Source of the DNA: Caulobacter segnis
GTDB lineage: Bacteria; Pseudomonadota; Alphaproteobacteria; Caulobacterales; Caulobacteraceae
Length of the DNA: 64,000 nucleotides
Assembly: GCF_029543125.1 (NCBI RefSeq)
Contig: NZ_JARQWW010000002.1
Location: 434,001-498,000, forward strand
Direction of reading: 5' to 3'
This document shows, piece by piece, positions 53,825 through 61,339 of this stretch (within the stretch, counting starts at the first letter, position 1; the number at the start of each line of letters is the position of its first letter). The position numbers were made by a program, and so were the translations under genes. Under the pieces are notes generated by a model. The model did not search any database. It was given only the letters and a program-made list of their open reading frames with translations, and had not been told where the DNA came from.

Positions 53825-56245
53825 CTAGATGAGGTCCCAGCTCGCCGCCGGCGAGCCAGCGTTGCTGACGACACTGTCGATCACATAGTCCTTCAAATCT
53901 TCATAGTAGTTGCCGAGGTGGAAGGTGCTGCCGACGCTAATCACGTAGCCAACCATCGCCGCCTTCGCGCCGAGAGCATCTCCACCAAGTGCCTGGAAGT
54001 AGCTTTGCTTGGATTCGATGTAAGCGAGAGCGGCGGTGAAATCGACGCCGGCCTGAATGGCGTTGGAGAACCCGATGATGTCTCCGTAAGCCTTCTCGAC
54101 CGCCTGGGAGAATGTCATCGAGCCGTACTTCGCCTCGAAGGTCGCACGACCTTCGCCGAGTTTGCCAAGATTAACTGAGAAGTTGATGTACCGGTTCTCG
54201 AGGCTGAAAACGCCATAGTAAGCGTCCGTGAGATCGGTCGTGTTGGTGGGCGAGTCGATCAGATAGGCCATGCCGCTCGCTGATGGGGCGGCGCCGGTGA
54301 AGAACTTGTAGACGTCGTGAGCGACACCCGTGGTCGGCAAGGTGGCGTCCACTAGCTTCACCTGAAGCTGGTCTAGCGTGATAGTGCCGGCCGAGTAGGC
54401 GCTGAATGCGTCGCTGACATTCTTGTTCACAATCGAGGCTGTACCCGTCTGCGCGGTCACCTTGGGAGAATCTGGAATGATGTTCGCAGCTTCCAGAACC
54501 GCCTTGGTTGCTTCAGCCGAAGCAAGCTTCGCCACATCGGCAATGCTAGTCGGCTTAGAGCCGGGGGTGCCCGGCGTGCCCGGCGTGCCGGGGGTGCCGC
54601 CCGGACCAGTTGGTACGACGCCAATGTCGATGGAGATCGCTCGAGTGGCGGCGGCGCTAACGTTGCCCGCCCTATCGGTTACGGTGACGCTTAGTGTTTC
54701 GGGGCCGGATCCCATGGCGCGCAGGTCGTCGTCAGTGACCTCATAGCTCCAGCTTCCTGCCGCGTTAGTGGCGGTCCGAACGACGCCCCCGAAGCTGATC
54801 CGAACAGTTGCCTCAGATTCCGCCGTACCCGTGAACTTTAAGCCGGAAATCTCTCCCGCGCTGATCACGTCGTTTGTGGCCACTGCGTTGATGACCGCCG
54901 CCGGCGGCGCGGAGTTGTCTACGATGTAATGATCACCTGCAGTGAAGCCGCCCCCAATCGGCGCGCTGGCGCTATCGATGATGGCTGTGCCCGACGCCTT
55001 CAGGTCGAGACGCAAAGCGCCATCGCCCGCAACATCTGCAACCGTCACAACGTAGGTTGAACCGCTTCCGGAGATGGAGCTAATCGTCCCGGTTGCCGAC
55101 CCGGTGGTCGACAGAACAAAGTCATCCTTGTCCACGCCGGTGACGTTCTCGGTGAAGGTCACGACGTACTGCTTGGTGCCGCCCTTTGTGAACGCGCCAT
55201 CGGCGAGCACTATCTTGTCGACGGCAGGCGGCGCCGCATCCACAAAAACGCTGCCCAATCCTGAGAAAGAGAGCCCGTTCGTGACCGCTGGGTTACCTTG
55301 GAGATCGGCGATCGACCCACCGTTTAGGATGATCCCGCTGCCGGTCGTTAGACCGTTGGTGTCAATGTTGCCAGCACCGACCGTGTAACGGAACGTCACA
55401 GTGTCGCTGTCGGCCCCCGGGACGCGGACCGCCTGTACGGTGTCGACGCCGATAGTGACAGCAAGGAATGGCGAACCGGTGACGTGGACGGTTTCGTTGA
55501 ACTTGACGACAAAGTCGAGGTTCGCGCCCGCTTGATACGTTCCGGCTGCCGGACCTGTCGTCGACACCACTGTCGGGTCCGTCGCATCGACGATAACGCC
55601 CGAGGTCGTGCCGACGCCGTTTAGAGTCAGGATCGCGTTGTTTCCAAGAGTGTCTTTGATCGTGCCGCCGTTAAGTGTCAGGGCGCCAACTTCAATGCCA
55701 TTGGCGTCCACCGAACCGGAAGTGACCGTCCATTGGAACAATGCATCGGCACCGACCCTGCTCACATAGTTGGCGTAGACCGTCGCTGAGCCGACCGTCA
55801 GTGCGATGCGAGGAGTGCCGGTGATGACGAACGCGGGATCGTTGAAGGTGACGGTGAAACTGAGAGGCTGACCGGTATGGTACGTCGCAGCGCCCGGCAC
55901 CGTGACGCCGGTCACCGCCGGGCCGGTGTTGTCCAACGTGTAAGTCTGCCCAGCGAAAACGCCCACATTCGTGATGGCCGTGTTGGTCAGATCGCTAATT
56001 GTCTTGTCAGATCGCAGGTTCAAGCCGAGCGTGCCCGTACCGGTCACACCGATGACCGTCACTTGCCACGCGGTTCCGCTCCCTGTTACGCCCGAAATTA
56101 TGCCGTCCGCGCCGCCCGTCTTTGCAAGCACGAAGTCGGCGGCGTCAACGCCCTGAACGGCCGCGTCGAATGAGACGTTGTAGACGAGAGTGTCGTCCGA
56201 GGTAGGCGTCGCGCTCGCCAGATTGATCGAAGTCAGAGCAGCCAT
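53825..56245 (-). CDS. Ig-like repeat surface protein with C-terminal RsaA-type anchor domain
   Basis: 806 residues. Residues about 1-545 are five or so bacterial Ig-like/cadherin-like beta modules (ITGTPRIALTVGSATVYANY, VHVTGSPFLAVTIG, NVTGVDKDDFVLSTTG, PETLSVTVTDRAGN). A GGTPGTPGTPGTPG linker follows near 548-562. Then comes a helical stretch and, from 641, a domain that matches the RsaA N-terminal anchor (YKFFTG 646-651, DAYYGVFSLENRYINFSVNLG). No signal peptide, so type I export is likely; the C-terminus ends SWDLI without RTX repeats. Probably held on the O-polysaccharide beside or above the S-layer. Function unknown. Confidence 0.82.
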   Translation of the reverse strand: MAALTSINLASATPTSDDTLVYNVSFDAAVQGVDAADFVLAKTGGADGIISGVTGSGTAWQVTVIGVTGTGTLGLNLRSDKTISDLTNTAITNVGVFAGQTYTLDNTGPAVTGVTVPGAATYHTGQPLSFTVTFNDPAFVITGTPRIALTVGSATVYANYVSRVGADALFQWTVTSGSVDANGIEVGALTLNGGTIKDTLGNNAILTLNGVGTTSGVIVDATDPTVVSTTGPAAGTYQAGANLDFVVKFNETVHVTGSPFLAVTIGVDTVQAVRVPGADSDTVTFRYTVGAGNIDTNGLTTGSGIILNGGSIADLQGNPAVTNGLSFSGLGSVFVDAAPPAVDKIVLADGAFTKGGTKQYVVTFTENVTGVDKDDFVLSTTGSATGTISSISGSGSTYVVTVADVAGDGALRLDLKASGTAIIDSASAPIGGGFTAGDHYIVDNSAPPAAVINAVATNDVISAGEISGLKFTGTAESEATVRISFGGVVRTATNAAGSWSYEVTDDDLRAMGSGPETLSVTVTDRAGNVSAAATRAISIDIGVVPTGPGGTPGTPGTPGTPGSKPTSIADVAKLASAEATKAVLEAANIIPDSPKVTAQTGTASIVNKNVSDAFSAYSAGTITLDQLQVKLVDATLPTTGVAHDVYKFFTGAAPSASGMAYLIDSPTNTTDLTDAYYGVFSLENRYINFSVNLGKLGEGRATFEAKYGSMTFSQAVEKAYGDIIGFSNAIQAGVDFTAALAYIESKQSYFQALGGDALGAKAAMVGYVISVGSTFHLGNYYEDLKDYVIDSVVSNAGSPAASWDLI

Positions 56246-56535
56246 ACAAAAAGCCCCCAGGCATGTCTTGCGTCACTAACGCGTCACAGACGCGTGATTC
56301 ACCGCACACTACCTAAGGATTTACTGAACAAGCTAGGCTCTAACACGCATTTTTATACGCTCGCCGGCGATTTTGCGGACAGAGAAGCACCTTGTCACCA
56401 AGAGAGAGAGAGACGAGCGCTGACGTCGGTCCCGGACACGGCGCCCCCAAATGGGGCTGCACCTAAACTTGCAGCGCAAGTAGGTTTGACACGCGTCCTG
56501 ATCTTGGGGGGGACGGTTCAATCTTGGGGGGCTTC
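56246..56535. other. Divergent promoter region with ATCTTGGGGGG direct repeat
   Basis: About 290 bases between divergent start codons. The sequence ATCTTGGGGGG occurs twice (56501-56511 and 56521-56531), 20 bases apart, with the second copy ending 5 bases before the protease ATG and covering its ribosome-binding region. The purpose is unknown; a regulator or RNA-binding site is possible. AG repeats at 56400-56412 are simple sequence. Confidence 0.5.
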
Positions 56536-58134
56536 ATGCCGGTCTTAAGCGGCGAGCGTTGGCAATCGACCGGCCTCACCACCACAGTCACGTGGAGCTT
56601 CGCAACGTCGAACTACGCGAGCCTGAAGACACAGTACAGCGGCTACAGGGACTTCTCGACCTCGATCAACAACGACTTCCGAGACGAGATCATCGCGGCC
56701 TTCAATGCCTGGGAGGCGGCAGCCAATATCGATTTCGTGCAGGTCGCCGACTCAGCTTCCGTGAACATCCGCATTGGCGACTATGCGATCGACGGCCGCG
56801 CCGCCCCCGGGGGCCAGTCGACCCTTGGCCAAGCCCACAACTGGTGGAGCGGAACCTACTACAGGGCCGCTCAGATCGTCTTCGACGTCGACGCTTATGA
56901 CAGCTCGGCGGATTTCTACTGGACTGCCCTGCACGAGATCGGCCACGCCATCGGGCTTGATCACGCGACCTTGTCGACCGCGGTCATGTATTACCTGAAG
57001 ACTCCAAGCTCCGCCGCCAGCTTGACCGCCGACGACATCGCCGGCGTGACGGCGATATATGGCGCGCCAGGCTCCGGCGGAACGGGCGGTCCAGCCCGTG
57101 ACGATTATGCAGGCAACGCGACGACCTCAGGCCGCGTCACCGTCGGCGGCGCGGTGAGCGGCGTCATCGAGATCGGCGGCGATGTGGATTGGTTCAGGGT
57201 GGAGTTGTCGGCGGGCCGAGCCTACCGCCTCGACCTGAAGGGCAAATCTTCAGGTCAAGGCACCCTCGAAGACCCTTATTTGGAGGTCTTCAACGCCGCC
57301 GGAGTGAAGATCGATTTCATCGATGACGGCGGCGCTGGCCTGGACTCATCCGATATCTTCCGCCCGGCCACGACCGGCATTTACTATCTGGCGGCTTCCG
57401 GCTTCGAGGATGACGAGACCGGGACTTACCGTCTGTCAATTATCGACACGTCGTCGCCCGCCGGCTCGACCGCCGTGACGACCGCAGCTCAGAACATCCT
57501 TCGGCTTTCCAGCAGCGCGCAGGTCTCGGATCTGTCGACCCGCGTCGCCGCCGGATCTTTGTCACTGACCGCAGCGATCGGGGAGCTTGTGAAGGCGGCG
57601 GACGCCACAACCTCGGTGGCCACCCTCTCCTACCAGTTCTTCACGGGCAAGATTCCGGGCGGGCCGGGCCTCGACTATCTGGTCTCGCCCAGCGGGCCGA
57701 ACCCGAACAATCTCAACAGCGCCTACTTCCAGTCGTTCAACCTTGAGAACCGCTACATCAATTTTGCGGTCAACCTCGGCCGAGATGGGGAGGGCAGGGC
57801 TGGCTTCCAGGCCGAGTACGGGGGCCTGTCGCTCTTCGCCGCCACCAAAAAGGCTTATGGCAAGATTTTCGGCAACACCCCGGACGACGCTCGGGTGACC
57901 GTACTGCTCTCAGGCGGGAGGGATGGATATTTCGCCAGCTACGGCGGCGATGGACCGTCCGGCCAGGGGACCAAGGCGGCAATGGTGGGCTGGCTCTTGG
58001 CTGAGGCGGAGAAAGCGGATCTTGGCGTCTTCGCCCGATCGAACGCAGCCTTTCTCACTGACCTTGCCGACGGCGCCGCCTACGGTGTCGATCTGGTCGG
58101 CGTCTACGGCCAGCCAAGCTTCAACTACGGGTGA
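56536..58134 (+). CDS. sapA: SapA-like zinc metalloprotease with C-terminal RsaA-type anchor
   Basis: 532 residues from ATG 56536. Metzincin motif HEIGHAIGLDH (133-143) with a downstream Met (VMYYL, 151), as in M10 enzymes. Residues about 185-303 match a pre-peptidase C-terminal (PPC) beta domain. Residues about 358-532 match the RsaA anchor (YQFFTG 366-371, FNLENRYINF 401-410). C. crescentus SapA, which clips misfolded or engineered S-layer protein, also combines a metalloprotease with an RsaA-like C-terminal anchor; it is longer (658). No signal peptide is present, so type I export is likely. A role in S-layer quality control is inferred. Confidence 0.87.
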   Translation: MPVLSGERWQSTGLTTTVTWSFATSNYASLKTQYSGYRDFSTSINNDFRDEIIAAFNAWEAAANIDFVQVADSASVNIRIGDYAIDGRAAPGGQSTLGQAHNWWSGTYYRAAQIVFDVDAYDSSADFYWTALHEIGHAIGLDHATLSTAVMYYLKTPSSAASLTADDIAGVTAIYGAPGSGGTGGPARDDYAGNATTSGRVTVGGAVSGVIEIGGDVDWFRVELSAGRAYRLDLKGKSSGQGTLEDPYLEVFNAAGVKIDFIDDGGAGLDSSDIFRPATTGIYYLAASGFEDDETGTYRLSIIDTSSPAGSTAVTTAAQNILRLSSSAQVSDLSTRVAAGSLSLTAAIGELVKAADATTSVATLSYQFFTGKIPGGPGLDYLVSPSGPNPNNLNSAYFQSFNLENRYINFAVNLGRDGEGRAGFQAEYGGLSLFAATKKAYGKIFGNTPDDARVTVLLSGGRDGYFASYGGDGPSGQGTKAAMVGWLLAEAEKADLGVFARSNAAFLTDLADGAAYGVDLVGVYGQPSFNYG

Positions 58135-58136
58135 GC

Positions 58137-58167
58137 AAAGGCGCCGGCTGCGGTCGCCGGCGCCTTT
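58137..58167. terminator. Bidirectional intrinsic terminator
   Basis: AAAGGCGCCGGC and GCCGGCGCCTTT are perfect 12-base arms with a 7-base loop, followed by CCCC. Shared by the metalloprotease gene and the converging repeat-protein gene. Confidence 0.88.
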
Positions 58168-58173
58168 CCCCAT

Positions 58174-58959
58174 TCACGCGGCCATCAGGGCCAGAAAGTC
58201 GTTTTGGTTCAGGTTCGCGTGGACGATCTGCACGCCCTGAGCGCCCGAAGCCGCGAACAGCCCGATCGGCAGGATGTGGAATTTACCATCCTCGATGGCG
58301 CCGTCGCCGGGCATCGGGAAGGGGAGGATATGGAATTCGCCCTCGCCCACCGTGATCGGGCCGTCACCCGGCATGGGGAACGGCAGTATGGTCATTACCC
58401 CGTCATCACCCGGCATCGGATAGGGCAGGATGGTGAAGACGCCGTCGCCGGTCTCCACGAAGGAGCCCACCTGGCCCGGCAGCGGATACGGCAAGATCGT
58501 GAATTCCCCCTCTTCCGCCGGACCGCCGATCACTTCCCCGTCGCCCGGCATCGGGAACGGCAGGATGTGGGCCTCGCCGTCGATGATCGGCATGGGCGAT
58601 TGGAAATTGTCGTCAGCCGGGATGAAGCCCGCGCCGCCCACATAGAGGTAGCCGTCTTCCTGGCCGTCGCCATTGAAGTCGATCGACAGACGGGTGGAGC
58701 CATCGGTCATCCGGCCTTCGCCCAGGATCGTGGCGTTGGGGCCGAGCAGGCCAAGGTCCAGGCTGTCGCCGTCGCCGAAATCGGTGATCGCGCCGAGACG
58801 CACGGTCTCGTTGCCTGCGGTCGCAGCGGCGATGACAAAGACGTCCCTGCCGCCATTGCCAACGGCGATGGTCCCGGTCTCGACGAGGATGCGGTCGTCG
58901 CCTTCAGTTCCGATCACGGAACGGATACGCGCGTCCTGGCCGGGGGTAGAGTTAGCCAT
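58174..58959 (-). CDS. RTX-like protein with ILP[FY]P[ML]PG repeats
   Basis: 261 residues. N-terminal part (about 15-115) has RTX-like features (GTEGDDRILVETG, AITDFGDGDSLDLG) and a calcium-loop-like DFNGDGQEDG (94-103). From 130 to 235 the decapeptide ILPFPMPGDG occurs in five copies, some varied (132, 155, 177, 191, 211), plus a degenerate sixth (229), spaced 14-23 residues apart, each preceded by F or M and H or T. The C-terminus ends NQNDFLALMAA, hydrophobic and compatible with a type I signal. No signal peptide. I do not know this repeat family. Located directly beside the metalloprotease gene. Confidence 0.7.
   Translation of the reverse strand: MANSTPGQDARIRSVIGTEGDDRILVETGTIAVGNGGRDVFVIAAATAGNETVRLGAITDFGDGDSLDLGLLGPNATILGEGRMTDGSTRLSIDFNGDGQEDGYLYVGGAGFIPADDNFQSPMPIIDGEAHILPFPMPGDGEVIGGPAEEGEFTILPYPLPGQVGSFVETGDGVFTILPYPMPGDDGVMTILPFPMPGDGPITVGEGEFHILPFPMPGDGAIEDGKFHILPIGLFAASGAQGVQIVHANLNQNDFLALMAA
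58255..58566 (-). repeat. Tandem-like coding repeat encoding ILP[FY]P[ML]PG motifs
   Basis: The DNA shows repeated CCCGGCATCGGGAA-type segments (plus strand) at irregular spacing in this interval. The copies are not identical at synonymous sites, so they have diverged after duplication and are kept at the protein level. Confidence 0.7.
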
Positions 58960-59041
58960 GATCTAAAACTCCATGCGCGAGCGCGAACAGCGCCGCTTGG
59001 AGTTCAGTAACAACGAATCCAGTAAAAACGCAATGTCTGTT

Positions 59042-60298
59042 TCATGACAGAGCCCAACGCCCCACGCCTGTATCGGCCAGGGCCTCGCGCGTCCAGGCCT
59101 GACGCAGCCGAGCGACCGCCGCCTTTCCGTCTTGCCCGACAGCGGCGCGCAACGCGGCGTCATCCGTGAGCCGCCGGATCGCCTGCGCCGCCGCATCCAG
59201 ATCCGGATCAGCCCACATCTGCCGACGATAGCGCCCGCTGGAATCCTCGGCCCTGATCAGGCGGTACGGGACCAGGGCGTCCGGCATTCCGCCCATGAAC
59301 TCCATGTTGCCCGACCACGCCGTGGCCAGGGCTGCGCGGCCGAGCGCCAGAGCCTCGGCGGGAACCAGGCCAAAGCCCTCAGCGCGATGCAGCGACAGGA
59401 CCACATCCGCCGAGCTGAGAAGCCGCATCACATCCTCTGCGTCGTACTCCTCGATCAGCAGGCGGATGTCAGGCCGCCCGGCGATCCGGGCGCCGAGCGC
59501 GCGCATGGCCGCCGCGTCAGTCTGGGCCTGGACCAGCTTGAGGGTCAGGGCCGCCTTGTCCTGCGCGTGAGGAAACGCTCTCAGGAACGCCTCAACCGCG
59601 CCCAGAGGATTCTTGCGGGCGGCGCTGGAGCGAAGGTCGGCCATGGCCAGGAAGTTCACACGGCCGGGTATAAAGCCGAACTTCTCCGGCGCCGGGTCAG
59701 CGGTCACGTCCGGCAAGGGATGGGGCATGGACCGCACCGGCACACCGCAGCCAGCGAGACTTTCGGCAGTAAAGCGCGAAGGCGTCCAGATCTCGTCGAA
59801 AAAGCGGGCCGTCTTCAGCCAGTCCTTGGGCGCCTGCGGCAGCTCCCAAGCCCAGTAGCCGATGCGGTAGCGGCCGAAGAGATCCTCGCGCCGCACCCGA
59901 TCGAACAGGGCGATGGCCTCGGGCGCATTGCAGTGCTGCAGCCAGACGCCGCCTTCGCCTGGCAAGGTCACATTGGCGAAGCCTGGGGTGCGGATCGCCT
60001 CGCGGGCGTCATGACGGATGACCTGATAGCCGGCGCCTTCCAGCGCCTGGGCGGTCAAGCGGCCGCCGCGGCCGATGCCGAGCGCCTCGTTGTGGAAACC
60101 GGAGACCACGATGGGCCCCGGCTTCAGATCGACGCCCAGGCCCGCCAGACGTGAGCGGCGGTGACGGGCGCCGATGACCGCCGCCACGGCGCGGCCCGCG
60201 ACCGCGCGACCGGCCGCCGGCAGGGGAGCGGCGCGCCAGAGGGTTTGGGCGATCTTGAGGACGGGGCTTTTCAGCTCGCCCAGGGTCGAGGAGGTCAT
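59042..60298 (-). CDS. Glycosyltransferase family 4
   Basis: 418 residues. Starts with a basic/hydrophobic N-terminus, then GPIVVSGFHNEALGIGRGGRL and the donor domain with FLAMADLRSSAARKNPLGAVEAF, LRLLSSADVVLSLHRAEGFGLVPAEAL (with the EX7E-type Glu pair) and ATAWSGNMEFM. Same shape as mannosyl-/rhamnosyl-transferases that act on cell-surface glycans. The acceptor is unknown. Stands alone between the repeat-protein gene and the small membrane peptide. Confidence 0.85.
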   Translation of the reverse strand: MTSSTLGELKSPVLKIAQTLWRAAPLPAAGRAVAGRAVAAVIGARHRRSRLAGLGVDLKPGPIVVSGFHNEALGIGRGGRLTAQALEGAGYQVIRHDAREAIRTPGFANVTLPGEGGVWLQHCNAPEAIALFDRVRREDLFGRYRIGYWAWELPQAPKDWLKTARFFDEIWTPSRFTAESLAGCGVPVRSMPHPLPDVTADPAPEKFGFIPGRVNFLAMADLRSSAARKNPLGAVEAFLRAFPHAQDKAALTLKLVQAQTDAAAMRALGARIAGRPDIRLLIEEYDAEDVMRLLSSADVVLSLHRAEGFGLVPAEALALGRAALATAWSGNMEFMGGMPDALVPYRLIRAEDSSGRYRRQMWADPDLDAAAQAIRRLTDDAALRAAVGQDGKAAVARLRQAWTREALADTGVGRWALS

Positions 60299-60353
60299 GC
60301 CCCGCTCTTAGACCCATGCTCGCCGACGGTCACCCTCTGGCTAGAAGCAAAGC

Positions 60354-60422
60354 CTAGAGGATGAACGACGCCACGGCGGCGACGACAACCACAAGACCAA
60401 CGATGTAAATGATGCTGTTCAT
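60354..60422 (-). CDS. 22-residue membrane micropeptide
   Basis: MNSIIYIVGLVVVVAAVASFIL with ribosome-binding GGGAGAA upstream on the coding strand. Short peptides with this MNxIIYxVG-V-rich form are conserved in many alphaproteobacteria and are usually missed in annotation; function unknown. Confidence 0.7.
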   Translation of the reverse strand: MNSIIYIVGLVVVVAAVASFIL

Positions 60423-60498
60423 CTGAGTTCTCCCTGGATTGGAAACCTAGGGAAACCCTTGGCGGCGAAGTCGTTCCGAGGCCCCGACGAAGCGATGT

Positions 60499-61338
60499 TC
60501 ACAAGGCGCGGAACACTGCGGCCCGAAATTCGCCGTCTTCGACCTGGCTCTCGAGCGTGAAGCCGGTCCTGTCAGCCAGCCGCGCGGGCGCCTGTCCCAT
60601 GGGAAAGAAGGTGTGGAAGCGGGTGTAGGCGCAGGCCCACGCATAGCAGGGCGAGGCGTGGGCCATCTTGCCGGCCGGCTTCAGAACCTCGCGGAAGTCG
60701 GAGAACTGGGCGGCGGGGTCGAAGAAGTGCTCGATCACATTGTTCGAGAATATGCCGTCGAACCGTGCGCTCACCTCGGCGCGATTGCGCACGATGAACG
60801 GACTGGCGGTGGACGCGTGGGGCTCATACCCCCAGACATCCCAACCCTGCTCGCGCAGGACCTCGACGGATCGACTCCAGGCCCCGCTGCCCCAGTTCAG
60901 ATAGAGGCCGCCGGGCTGTGGGTCGAGCAGATGGAAGGCGCGAATCTCGTCTTCCGTGGAGTCCGCTTCCCGATAGTTCAGGTAAAGCTGCCGGTAGTCC
61001 GCGTCGATCACATGCTGCGGCGCATCCAGATACCACTGAGGCCCGAACACGCAGCCGCAGGACGGGCATTCAAAGCGCTTGAGGCGCCCGCCGCCGAAAA
61101 CGCATGTGTCCTCGCGCACGCCGAACCGTTCGGCCCGCGCCGCCTGCCCGCAGGCCAGACAGGTCAGGGGCGCGTTGATCAGCTTTTGCTCGTGGAGCTG
61201 TGCGAGCGTGGACCACAGACCGGGCAGCAACTGTTCGTCGAGCACCTTGGCGCGGGTCTCCAACGCCTCCAGTCGCGCCCGCAGCGCCGCGAGCTTTTCA
61301 TCAGTCAGCCCGATCTTGGGGTCGCGCCGACCGAACAT
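60499..61338 (-). CDS. SAM-dependent methyltransferase with zinc-ribbon-like segment
   Basis: 279 residues. N-terminal coiled coil (EKLAALRARLEALETRAKVLDEQ written in part), then CLACG and CPSCG (about 60-96) that may bind zinc, and a class I methyltransferase: GGLYLNWGSGAWSRSVEVL, VWGYEPHAST, FDGIFSNNVIEHFFDP. Such fusions are found in LPS and glycan clusters where they methylate sugars. The ATG follows the hldE stop after 1 base, so translation is coupled; the target might be the LPS core. Confidence 0.8.
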   Translation of the reverse strand: MFGRRDPKIGLTDEKLAALRARLEALETRAKVLDEQLLPGLWSTLAQLHEQKLINAPLTCLACGQAARAERFGVREDTCVFGGGRLKRFECPSCGCVFGPQWYLDAPQHVIDADYRQLYLNYREADSTEDEIRAFHLLDPQPGGLYLNWGSGAWSRSVEVLREQGWDVWGYEPHASTASPFIVRNRAEVSARFDGIFSNNVIEHFFDPAAQFSDFREVLKPAGKMAHASPCYAWACAYTRFHTFFPMGQAPARLADRTGFTLESQVEDGEFRAAVFRAL

Positions 61339-61339
61339 C

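Noticed and set aside
54540..54605. Short GC-rich repeat resembling a CRISPR-like or satellite array
   Set aside because: It is the coding sequence of the Pro-Gly-Thr linker in the Ig-like protein; units are 9 bases and there are no spacers.
56400..56412. AG dinucleotide run as phase-variable tract
   Set aside because: Too short and not inside a coding region or promoter element that can be recognised.
58255..58566. Interspersed DNA repeats considered as a CRISPR array
   Set aside because: Repeats are in one open frame, diverge at synonymous sites and have spacers of irregular length that encode acidic linkers.
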